A stretch of DNA of 64,000 nt, from NCBI GenBank assembly GCA_964489015.1, contig CAZAXD010000002.1, forward strand, positions 1 to 64,000, written 5' to 3'. Positions 51,163 to 58,824 of the stretch are shown here, one piece after another (position 1 is the first letter of the stretch; each line of letters opens with the position of its first letter). The stretch is from JAPYWM01 sp964489015 (GTDB taxonomy: Bacteria > Bacteroidota > Bacteroidia > SpSt-205). Position numbers and translations under genes: made by a program. The notes beneath the pieces were generated by a model, which made no database searches, was not told where the DNA came from, and saw only the letters and a list, made by a program, of their open reading frames with translations.

Positions 51163-52046
51163 CCTCCGCTCGTACGCAGGCTTGGCGGGGCCATCTTACA
51201 TTAGCTGGACAGACGCTTATCATTTCAATGGGATATGTACTGGGGCGGGAGACGGCGCAGCGCTTTGATCCGCTTCTGCTAACGGGTATGCGGGCGGCCC
51301 TTAGCGGGCTCGTCTACCTAATATTATGGCGTCTAGAGGGAAAAGGTCCAGCGTTTGGAGGCCTGCCCCTGCTTTATCGGCGGCGCCTGCTTTTGCTTAG
51401 CGTCTTAGGTATCTTTTTCAACCAGCTGCTCTTTAACTGGGGGCTTCGTTACACGACGGCCGCCAAGACCGCGATTATCTATGCCCTTACGCCCTCGATT
51501 GTATTTTTGTTAGGCCTATGGCTTTTTCACCGGGAGAAGCTTCTGTGGCAAAAGGTGGTTCCCCTCTTATTGGCTTACGGGGGTGTGGTGCTAGCGCTTT
51601 GGCATAATTTTCTACACGGAGGGCATGGCTGGGGAGCTGGGTTATTGGTAGCAGCTGTCTTTTGTTGGGGATTGTACTTAAACTTTTCGCCGCCTATCAT
51701 TGAGCGGCTAGGTGCTTGGAGGGTGACGGCTTATGTCATGATAATCGGTGCGGTGCTCCATAGCCCTGCTTTGGTGGTGGGTGCTTTTCGGCAGGAGTGG
51801 GCTGCGCTCACGCCAAAGGCTTGGCTGGGGCTGGCATACCTGGTCTTAGGTATGTCTGTGGCGGCTTATTTGCTGCTAAACTATGGTCTGCGATATTTGA
51901 CGCCGACCCAGGCTGCTTTATACATCAATCTCCAACCCCTCTGTACGCTCTTGATAGCAGCTTTGATGGGCCAAGAGCCGTTTACTTGGCAGCTGGGCAT
52001 TGCGGCGCTGCTTACTACGGGAGGGATGATTCTCTTTCGGCGATGA
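51147..52046 (+). CDS. EamA/DMT-family membrane transporter
   Basis: 299 residues with ten predicted helices in two EamA repeats (LTLAGQTLIISMGYVLGRET ... ; WGAGLLVAAVFCWGLYLNFS ...). The typical LRYTTAAKTAIIYALTPSIVF and LRYLTPTQAALYINLQPL segments at the end of helices are present in both halves. Substrate unknown (metabolite exporter class). Overlaps the nuclease end by 16 bases and tadA by ATGA. Confidence 0.9.
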   Translation: MSSTLTSARTQAWRGHLTLAGQTLIISMGYVLGRETAQRFDPLLLTGMRAALSGLVYLILWRLEGKGPAFGGLPLLYRRRLLLLSVLGIFFNQLLFNWGLRYTTAAKTAIIYALTPSIVFLLGLWLFHREKLLWQKVVPLLLAYGGVVLALWHNFLHGGHGWGAGLLVAAVFCWGLYLNFSPPIIERLGAWRVTAYVMIIGAVLHSPALVVGAFRQEWAALTPKAWLGLAYLVLGMSVAAYLLLNYGLRYLTPTQAALYINLQPLCTLLIAALMGQEPFTWQLGIAALLTTGGMILFRR

Positions 52047-52477
52047 CGACTCATGAGCGGTACATGCGACTGGCGCTACGGTTAGCGCAGCAAGCCGCCC
52101 AGCAAGGCGAGGTACCAGTCGGGGCCGTCCTCGTGTGCGGGGATAAGATCATAGCCCAGGACCACAACCGTACTGAAACCTTTCACGATCCAACGGCTCA
52201 TGCGGAAATCTTGTGCCTTACCGCAGCTACCCATGCCTTGCAGAGTAAATATCTGCTGGGCTGCACCTTATACGTGACGTTAGAGCCCTGTGCGATGTGC
52301 GCCGGCGCTTTAGGTTGGGCCCAGCTAGGCATGCTCGTTTATGGCGCTTCTGATCCGCAGAAGGGGTATACCCGCTATGTACCAAGTCCCCTTCATCCCA
52401 AAACGCAAGTCTTACAGGGCGTTTTAGCTGAAGAGGCAAGGGCCTTGCTACAGGATTTTTTTCGTAGACGCCGCTGA
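52043..52477 (+). CDS. tadA: tRNA adenosine(34) deaminase
   Basis: Converts A34 to inosine in tRNA-Arg(ACG). 144 residues, zinc deaminase with HAE (H53, E55) and PCAMC (C83, C86), VPVGAVLV and DPQKGYTRYVPSP. The frame is open upstream, but ATG 52043 overlaps the EamA stop and gives the family length. Shorter CMP/guanine deaminases share the fold; the TadA call rests on the GEVPVGAV... and EPCAMCAGAL pattern. Confidence 0.9.
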   Translation: MTTHERYMRLALRLAQQAAQQGEVPVGAVLVCGDKIIAQDHNRTETFHDPTAHAEILCLTAATHALQSKYLLGCTLYVTLEPCAMCAGALGWAQLGMLVYGASDPQKGYTRYVPSPLHPKTQVLQGVLAEEARALLQDFFRRRR

Positions 52478-52484
52478 AATTTTG

Positions 52485-52492
52485 TAGCTTTG
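52485..52492 (+). promoter_or_regulatory. -7 element of the type IX cargo gene
   Basis: TAGCTTTG ending six bases before the ATG at 52499, which favours this ATG over the TTG inside the element. Confidence 0.6.
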
Positions 52493-52498
52493 TCGTCT

Positions 52499-53551
52499 AT
52501 GCGCTTCTGCCTAATCGTAGGGCTTTTATGGGCTCAGGTCACCATCACAGAAAGCGATCTCCCCGCGCCAGGCAGCTTTTATAGCCTTGGACAGGCCCGT
52601 CCTACCCCGTCTACGGACTATACGTTGACCGGCGCTGGTTATACCTGGGATTTCTCGGGCCTTAGAGCTGATACCCATCTTATCAGCGAATTCAAGCGCA
52701 TATCGGACGTTCCTCAGTATAGCTTTTCTTGCGGAAACTGGCAATTCTGGCAATCAATCCTTCTGAAAATAGCAGACTCTGTCGTTAATCCTGCCTTTAC
52801 TATTCGAGATCTCTACGGTTTTTTGAGCAAAACCTCCAACTGGTTTCGTGTAGAGGGGGTAGGGGCCACGGTGAATGGCCTTCCGCTAACGTTTTGCTAC
52901 AATGATCCCGATGAGATTTATGTGCTGTCAGTGGATTATGGCGATAGGGACAGCACCACTTTTTATCTGCGTATCGACTTTCAAAGTCCGGGCGGTGGCG
53001 GTTTTCCGGCTGGGACTATCACGTTTGCACAGCGGGGGTATCGGATTCATGAGGTCGATGGATATGGGACCGTGCAGATACCGTTTGGCACCTTTAGCTG
53101 CCTGCGTCTGAAGCGTAAGGTATTTCAGCGTGATACGGTTTATTTCAACGGCATGCCCATTCAAAGACGGGATACGACGTATTGGGAGCTTGAGTGGCTC
53201 GCACCAGGCCAAGGCGTGCCGCTTTTACAGGTGACCGGAGGCTACGTAGGGGGAAGCTTTGTCGCTGCGAGTGTTCGGTTTCGGGACACGACGGCCGCTT
53301 CCAGCTTAGGGGCGGAGGTCTCGCCTGGTGGCCCTGTTATAGGACCTAATCCGACGAACGGCGTTTTGCAGGTAAGCACCATCGGGGCCTCGTATCAGCT
53401 TTATGACATAGCTGGGCGTCTGGTGCAGCAAGGTGTTATTCCATCAGATGGGCGACTTCTGCTCTCTGGTAGCTTGCAGAATGGCGTCTACTTCTTGCGG
53501 CTCCGTCAACAAGGCCGTGAGTGGTACCGTCGGATTACGCTTTATCGATGA
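52499..53551 (+). CDS. secreted protein with type IX secretion (T9SS) sorting domain
   Basis: 350 residues. Signal peptide MRFCLIVGLLWA|QV, a central beta-rich domain (about 20-265) with no recognised family, then a type A T9SS C-terminal domain of about 80 residues: VIGPNPTNGVLQVSTIG, YQLYDIAGRLVQQG, LSGSLQNGVYFLRLR. The C-terminal signal directs the protein through the outer membrane and is removed there. T9SS machinery is expected elsewhere in the genome. Coupled to DUF2905 by ATGA. Confidence 0.9.
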   Translation: MRFCLIVGLLWAQVTITESDLPAPGSFYSLGQARPTPSTDYTLTGAGYTWDFSGLRADTHLISEFKRISDVPQYSFSCGNWQFWQSILLKIADSVVNPAFTIRDLYGFLSKTSNWFRVEGVGATVNGLPLTFCYNDPDEIYVLSVDYGDRDSTTFYLRIDFQSPGGGGFPAGTITFAQRGYRIHEVDGYGTVQIPFGTFSCLRLKRKVFQRDTVYFNGMPIQRRDTTYWELEWLAPGQGVPLLQVTGGYVGGSFVAASVRFRDTTAASSLGAEVSPGGPVIGPNPTNGVLQVSTIGASYQLYDIAGRLVQQGVIPSDGRLLLSGSLQNGVYFLRLRQQGREWYRRITLYR

Positions 53552-53790
53552 TGGAAAGCGGCTTTCGGTCACTGGCTCAGGGCATCATAGTAATGGGGGT
53601 TCTACTGCTTGTACTAGGCAGCGCCCTCTATTTGCTGGGCTCTCGTCCGCTAAACTGGCCTAAGCTGCCAGGAGATATCGTGATAGATTGGCCTGGGTTT
53701 CGACTGGTCCTCCCATTAGGCACTTCTTTCCTACTGAGCATCGTCTTGAGTCTGATCCTCTGGGGTGTCCGCCGGTTCCTCGACCGCTGA
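53548..53790 (+). CDS. DUF2905 small membrane protein
   Basis: 80 residues with two helices. The DUF2905 signature is clear: an N-terminal helix (GIIVMGVLLLVLGSALYLL), PLNWPKLPGDIVIDWPGFRL as the LPGDI motif and PLGTSFLLSIVLSLILW. ATG 53548 overlaps the upstream stop codon. Its last 60 bases overlap the convergent binding-protein gene. Function unknown. Confidence 0.85.
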   Translation: MMESGFRSLAQGIIVMGVLLLVLGSALYLLGSRPLNWPKLPGDIVIDWPGFRLVLPLGTSFLLSIVLSLILWGVRRFLDR

Positions 53791-54672
53791 GGGGGCTTGA
53801 CCGACTAGTTCTGGATGGAGGATCCGCACTAGCTGATAAAAGGTCTCCACCGGCCAAGCCATAGGCTGCTCTAGGAGTCGACGTTCCATCGAAAAGACCC
53901 GCTTATGTCGAAGGGCAGGCGTGGTGTAGAGCTGTGGCGCCACAGTGAGGAGGGCATTGACCTGCTCCGCCGTTTCTTGCGCAACGATGATTATCTCGGG
54001 CTCTGACTCTAGAACTTTTTGCGTGACATCGTCCTCGATCAGGGGTTGATCAGCCTTTAGTATTTGTCCCCCAGCTTCTTCGATTAACCTGCCTAGGGGA
54101 TGGCTGCTGGTGACTAGGGCTAGGCTTGAGCCAGGGGCTAATACCAAAACTCGAAACTTACGGGCTTTCGCTAAATTTTGTTGGAGAATGTGGATTTCTC
54201 GCAAGAGGCTGTCAGCTTGTTGTATCACGAGAGATGCATCATAAACCTTGCCTAGAAGTTTCAGCCGCTGGAGCCAGTCCTCTAGACTCTTGGGGTCAAA
54301 CCGAAAGATAGGGCAGGGGGAGCTGAGAGAATCTGGCCAAGAAAAGCGTTTGTCTACCCAGAGCCATTCGACTTTAGCTTTGGAGAGAGCCTCTTGTAGG
54401 AGGACTGGGTTGTCGCAAGGTAAGTAAAATTGACGGTAATCTTCTTGCATGCCTAGGCACCCAAGCAAGGTTACGGGCAGCTGGGAGCTAGTCCAGAGCC
54501 CGAGGGCTCCAGGCGAGAGAACAGCGATCTTTTTAGGGGGCTGGGCTAAATAACCTGTCCGACCCTCATCGTCTTGATAGCGGAATCCCACTAGAGGGGC
54601 TTCTGCGAGCCAGGCCGGTGCGCGTCGACAGCTTCCTAAGAGCAGCAGAGCGCCCATCATCACCCATCGCAT
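53731..54672 (-). CDS. BtuF/FepB-type periplasmic binding lipoprotein
   Basis: 313 residues. Lipoprotein signal MRWVMMGALLLLGSC (lipobox Cys15). The two-lobed helical-backbone fold typical of vitamin B12, haem or siderophore binding proteins is suggested by KKIAVLSPGALGLW, VEWLWVDKRFSWPD, LVTSSHPLGRLIEEAGGQIL, EPEIIIVAQE and TPALRHKRVFSME. No BtuC/BtuD-type transporter is adjacent. The gene faces metE across 45 bases. C-terminal tail is acidic (EEPADTPEDQTQDDAQ) and overlaps DUF2905. Confidence 0.82.
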   Translation of the reverse strand: MRWVMMGALLLLGSCRRAPAWLAEAPLVGFRYQDDEGRTGYLAQPPKKIAVLSPGALGLWTSSQLPVTLLGCLGMQEDYRQFYLPCDNPVLLQEALSKAKVEWLWVDKRFSWPDSLSSPCPIFRFDPKSLEDWLQRLKLLGKVYDASLVIQQADSLLREIHILQQNLAKARKFRVLVLAPGSSLALVTSSHPLGRLIEEAGGQILKADQPLIEDDVTQKVLESEPEIIIVAQETAEQVNALLTVAPQLYTTPALRHKRVFSMERRLLEQPMAWPVETFYQLVRILHPELVGQAPSAVEEPADTPEDQTQDDAQ

Positions 54673-54705
54673 CCTTGCAAAGTAATAGACTTCGCTCTAC
54701 GGTCG

Positions 54706-54713
54706 TATCTTTG
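54706..54713 (+). promoter_or_regulatory. -7 element of metE
   Basis: TATCTTTG ending four bases before the metE ATG. No riboswitch fits between this and the divergent gene (45 bases in all). Confidence 0.7.
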
Positions 54714-54717
54714 CCCG

Positions 54718-56949
54718 ATGCAAGTCTTTGCCTATGGTCTCCCGCGTCTGGGAGAAAAAAGACAGTACAAGACCCTGCTCGAACGCTTCTGGAGCGGCAA
54801 GATCACCGAACCGCAACTGAGAGAAGGCTTTCAGCAGCTAGAAGAAGAGCGGTTCGCGGCTTATGCCCGTCATGTGGATTGGTTTCCCAGCGGTGAGCTC
54901 TCTTTTTATGATCCCATGCTGGACCTGTCGGTGGCGATTGGGCTTATTCCTGAGCGCTTTCGGCCTTATCAGGGCCTCGAGACCTACTACCAAATGGCCC
55001 GTGGGAAGGCCGCCCTCGAAATGACGAAATGGTTCAACACCAACTACCACTACCTCGTGCCCGAGTGGGAGGACGGGATCAGCCTCTCAGCGAATCCGAG
55101 TTTTTTCGTGGAGGCGTATCAACTTGCTAGACGCTTTTCTGGGGCAAAGCCTACGCTCATCGGCCCGTATACGTTTCTGGCGCTGTCTAAGCGTCAGGGT
55201 CAACCTCTTTCACCTGAGCAAATCGAAAGCGCTGCTGAGCAGCTTTTGCCGGCGTATGAGCAGCTCCTGAGGGCGCTTGTGGCAACTGGGGCGGATGCGA
55301 TTTTCCTGCATGAGCCGGCCTTTGTGCTGGATGAGGTGCCGGTGCCACTCGTGGGCTATCTTTATCATGCTCTTCGGGAGCTTCCCCTGTATGTGCTGAC
55401 CTATTATGAGGGCGTAGATTTTTATTCGAGGCTGGTAGAACTGCCGGTGCGAGGCCTAGCGCTAGATTTTGTTTCCAGCCCGCAAAACCGCAAATCGCTT
55501 GAGCAGTACGGATTTCCGGAGGATAAGGTCCTCATCGCGGGCCTTATCGATGGGCGAAACGTCTGGCGCGCCAATCTGGTCGAAAAAGCCCGGGAAGCCG
55601 AAGCGCTTAGCAAGCTCGCGAAAACGCTCTGGCTAGCGCCCAGTACGCCGCTGTCTTTCTTGCCAGTAACGGTCGCCCCTGAAACCCACCTGGAGCCGGT
55701 TGTGCGGGAAAGGCTTGCTTTTGCTTATGAAAAGCTAGAAGAGCTGAGCACCTTAGCGCAGGCTTTGCGTGGGGATTCCGCTGCCCAGGCGCGGGTCGAA
55801 GCCTCTGCCCAGCTATGGGCTGGTGCGCCGCTGGGCCTACATCCCCCTACGCGTGATCGGGTTCGGGCTCTCACGCCAGCCGATTTTCAGCGCGAAGCGC
55901 CTTATGCCCAGCGAGCAGCGCTACAAGCCGAGCAGCTGCAGCTGCCCCGCTTTCCAACCACCACCATCGGGTCTTTCCCCCAGACAGAAGACCTTCGGGC
56001 CCTGCGTAAAAGCTACCGAGAAGCCAAAATCACCAAGGCCGACTACGATCAGCGCATCCGTGAAAAGATAGCTGAGGTTATCCGCTATCAAGAAGAGCTC
56101 GGCCTCGATGTGCTCGTTCATGGCGAATTTGAGCGCAGCGACATGGTGGAGTACTTTGCGGAGCGGCTGGCGGGCTTTGCCATTACCCACCACGGTTGGG
56201 TACTTTCCTACGGGTCTCGGGTGTATCGGGCGCCCATCATCTACGGGGATGTGTGGCGGCCAGCGCCGATGACGGTCGAGGAAGCCAAATACGCCCAGTC
56301 GCTCACCAAAAAGCCGGTAAAGGGCATGCTCACCGGCCCCGTCACGATCTTAAACTGGAGTTATGCGCCGCCGCACACGTCCCGCGAGGAGGTGGCCTAC
56401 CAAATTGCCCTGGCTATTTTGGACGAGGTTCGGGATCTGGAAGCAGCTGGCATTTCCATTATTCAGATTGACGAGCCGGCGTTTCGGGAGGGGGCTCCTC
56501 TCAAGCGCCGCGACTGGCCCACGTACTTCGGCTGGGCTGTGCGGGCCTTTCGCCTAGCGTCTAAAGCTAAGCCTCACACCCAAATCCACTCCCACATGTG
56601 CTACTCGGAGTTTGAGGGCATTCTCGAGCACATTCAGGCGATGGACTTTGACGTGGTCTCTATTGAAGCTTCCCGCAGCAAGGGCACCTTGGTGGAGGAG
56701 TTTCGGCGGCAGCCGGGCTGGGACCGTCAAATTGGGCTGGGGGTTTACGATATTCACTCGCCGGCGGTGCCCACGGTGGAGGAAGTGGGGGCAGTAATTG
56801 AAGCAGCTCGCCAAGCCCTGCCCGATAAGCTCCTTTGGGTCAATCCCGACTGCGGCCTCAAAACCCGCCTCTGGGAAGAGGTCACCCCAGCGCTAAAGAA
56901 TATGGTGGCTGCTGCACAAGCAGCTCGCCTGCGGGTTCGCACCAGCTAG
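54718..56949 (+). CDS. metE: cobalamin-independent methionine synthase
   Basis: Transfers methyl from 5-methyl-tetrahydropteroyl-triglutamate to homocysteine. 743 residues. N-terminal domain with the start LPRLGEKRQYKTLLERFWSG; C-terminal catalytic barrel with FPTTTIGSFPQTEDLR, EYFAERLAG, QIDEPAFREGAPL and the zinc ligands HSHMCYSEF (His, Cys), an acidic residue, and VNPDCGLKTR (Cys). Both halves are full length. It is B12-independent, although the divergent neighbour is a B12/haem-type binding lipoprotein. Ends at a strong terminator. Confidence 0.96.
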   Translation: MQVFAYGLPRLGEKRQYKTLLERFWSGKITEPQLREGFQQLEEERFAAYARHVDWFPSGELSFYDPMLDLSVAIGLIPERFRPYQGLETYYQMARGKAALEMTKWFNTNYHYLVPEWEDGISLSANPSFFVEAYQLARRFSGAKPTLIGPYTFLALSKRQGQPLSPEQIESAAEQLLPAYEQLLRALVATGADAIFLHEPAFVLDEVPVPLVGYLYHALRELPLYVLTYYEGVDFYSRLVELPVRGLALDFVSSPQNRKSLEQYGFPEDKVLIAGLIDGRNVWRANLVEKAREAEALSKLAKTLWLAPSTPLSFLPVTVAPETHLEPVVRERLAFAYEKLEELSTLAQALRGDSAAQARVEASAQLWAGAPLGLHPPTRDRVRALTPADFQREAPYAQRAALQAEQLQLPRFPTTTIGSFPQTEDLRALRKSYREAKITKADYDQRIREKIAEVIRYQEELGLDVLVHGEFERSDMVEYFAERLAGFAITHHGWVLSYGSRVYRAPIIYGDVWRPAPMTVEEAKYAQSLTKKPVKGMLTGPVTILNWSYAPPHTSREEVAYQIALAILDEVRDLEAAGISIIQIDEPAFREGAPLKRRDWPTYFGWAVRAFRLASKAKPHTQIHSHMCYSEFEGILEHIQAMDFDVVSIEASRSKGTLVEEFRRQPGWDRQIGLGVYDIHSPAVPTVEEVGAVIEAARQALPDKLLWVNPDCGLKTRLWEEVTPALKNMVAAAQAARLRVRTS

Positions 56950-56976
56950 CTCGTTTTCTTCAGGAGGAAAGAAATT

Positions 56977-57004
56977 GGCGGCCAGCGCAAAAGCGCTGGC
57001 CGCC
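56977..57004. terminator. strong bidirectional terminator
   Basis: Perfect 12-bp inverted repeat GGCGGCCAGCGC/GCGCTGGCCGCC with loop AAAA, then TGTGTTTTG on the plus side. It separates metE (+) from the fibre-like gene (-). Confidence 0.88.
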
Positions 57005-57033
57005 TGTGTTTTGAGCCTACGTTTTGTCCTACT

Positions 57034-58734
57034 CTATTGATCGCTTGGAGAGAGGTGTTTTAGCTTTTGCTCGTGACCTTGAAGGATGAGAGGCTGCACC
57101 TGCCGCCCTTCCCCCTTTGGGTCAACTACACCCTCTCTGGAGGCAACCTGCGGCTTTGCTGGGCCTGGGAAAATCCCGTAGCTCTCGTCTTTTCCATATA
57201 CTTGGGGAATAAGGTACTTGCCGCGATGTTCGGGTGATTTTTCAAATTCTGTGGGCTTCCAGGCGTAGCGTATGTAGGGGTCATTTCGGGTACCTACCAC
57301 CATCCAGGAGACCTTGACGTGGGGCTTGTCCGTGCGGATAACAAAACGGTTATTGTGAATTTCCTCCTCCACAATCACCTGGGCAAAAGCGCCGATGGGT
57401 TGTAGGTAGTAACTGGGATCACGGTTAAGGGCCTCGTAGTAAGCGGGGAGCTCCACGACAGCCCGTCCCTCGGCATCGGTTGTGACCACACCCCGGTAGA
57501 TGTTGTAGGGTTCGGGCCCCTCAGCACAAGCGTGTAGGAGGTATTTATTTTCTGGGTCTAGGGGGTGGTCAATTAGGAAACCCTTACCATTTGTGGCTCC
57601 AAACCAGCCATTAGAATAAACCGCCCAATCATTCCAGCCGTTATTAGGATTGTAGCCCAAAACGCCCACACCCCAGATTGTACCTGTACTAGCTCCCCCT
57701 TTATTCATGTATCCTACTACTGAGTAGGCGTTTATACCCGTGCTGCCTGTCGTATTGTATTGCCCTTGAATAACGGTGGTATTATCGGTAGTGCCATCTA
57801 CCTGTGCGAGAATACCAAAGGGCGGCGTGAGGCCACTTGACCCGCCCATGTGATAAGCGCTGATGGCTGTATTTGTAAAGTAGTTGACTACGTTTAAAGC
57901 ATCATTCCTAAGGGTAGCCGAAAGAGTAGAGCCCCCGCGCTGACGGGTTATGAATACGCCTCCTGAAGCAACGTCCGTGGCACTTACTGTACCTAGATTG
58001 ACGGCCCAAACGGCCCCTAATGAAGAGGCATTACCTACCTGCGCATAAACAGCATTGCCTTGTGGCTGGTTGGTAAAGGCCCTCACGCCATCTCCCCCGC
58101 CCGTCCAAGTCGTTGCTGTGTTTGCAAAATTGCCTGCCGGACCATCTGCATTTGTATTGATCCCAGCGACGCCTGCCCCTAAAGCCTGATTAGTAAGCCC
58201 CAAGACGCCAACGCCACTCGCTCCCGTGGCTTGACCATATACGCCCGTTCCATTTGCAATAGCAGAATAGCCATTAATGGCGTCGGGTGTGTTTGTCGTG
58301 GCAATGATTTCAAATTTATCTGTGGAAAAGACAGGAGTAGCAGCGCCGTCTACGTTGAAGATGTTGTTATTAGTGCCCGTTTCGGCGAGGGTGGTATTGC
58401 AGGTACTGGTTGGCGTAGTGGAGGTAAACTTAATAAAGCGATCGACGGTCGGGGTGGTACAGATGGGATTAGGAGCCCAGAGCGGAGTACCACCTGGTCC
58501 GATCATCAGGATAGAGCCAATGACGCCATTGGGTAGCCACAGTGGCGGCGTGCCCGCCCCCTGGGAGAGAAGCAGGTTGCCTACTGCGCCTGGAAAATTA
58601 TTGGGCATCAAGGCCCCGTCAAACCGTAGATTTCCCGCTACATGCAGCCGTTCGGTCGGGGTAGCGGTCCCGATCCCGACATTTTGCGCAAGCCCTAAAA
58701 CGCCCAATAAGGGCAACCTCCAAAAGGTTTTCAT
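57034..58734 (-). CDS. secreted fibre-like protein
   Basis: 566 residues. Signal peptide KTFWRLPLLGVLGLA|QNVGIGTATPTERL, where the mature start with GIGT...PTERLHV is the usual beginning of fibre/tail-like proteins. The central 300 residues are low-charge and rich in Gly/Thr/Asn/Ala with repeats such as GVGVLGLTNQALGAGVAG, consistent with a trimeric fibre. The C-terminal part (from about residue 400, FLIDHPLDPENKYLLHACAE, YNIYRGVVTTDAEGRAVVEL) resembles a domain seen in other such proteins. Function unknown; surface adhesion or a structural role is a guess. ATG 58743 is an alternative start. Confidence 0.75.
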   Translation of the reverse strand: MKTFWRLPLLGVLGLAQNVGIGTATPTERLHVAGNLRFDGALMPNNFPGAVGNLLLSQGAGTPPLWLPNGVIGSILMIGPGGTPLWAPNPICTTPTVDRFIKFTSTTPTSTCNTTLAETGTNNNIFNVDGAATPVFSTDKFEIIATTNTPDAINGYSAIANGTGVYGQATGASGVGVLGLTNQALGAGVAGINTNADGPAGNFANTATTWTGGGDGVRAFTNQPQGNAVYAQVGNASSLGAVWAVNLGTVSATDVASGGVFITRQRGGSTLSATLRNDALNVVNYFTNTAISAYHMGGSSGLTPPFGILAQVDGTTDNTTVIQGQYNTTGSTGINAYSVVGYMNKGGASTGTIWGVGVLGYNPNNGWNDWAVYSNGWFGATNGKGFLIDHPLDPENKYLLHACAEGPEPYNIYRGVVTTDAEGRAVVELPAYYEALNRDPSYYLQPIGAFAQVIVEEEIHNNRFVIRTDKPHVKVSWMVVGTRNDPYIRYAWKPTEFEKSPEHRGKYLIPQVYGKDESYGIFPGPAKPQVASREGVVDPKGEGRQVQPLILQGHEQKLKHLSPSDQ

Positions 58735-58771
58735 GGACAACATAACTCGAGATGTAATTGAGTCTACACAA

Positions 58772-58779
58772 CAAATTTA
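58772..58779 (-). promoter_or_regulatory. -7 element of the fibre-like gene
   Basis: TAAATTTG on the minus strand, about 30-40 bases before the ATG codons, so this gene would have a short leader, unlike most others here. Confidence 0.5.
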
Positions 58780-58824
58780 CTAAGAATTCCGGTGACTCAA
58801 GCAAGGGTTACGGGGGGATAGTAC

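Noticed and set aside
54673..54717. Cobalamin or SAM riboswitch before metE
   Set aside because: Only 45 bases separate the divergent genes and the promoter elements fill them.
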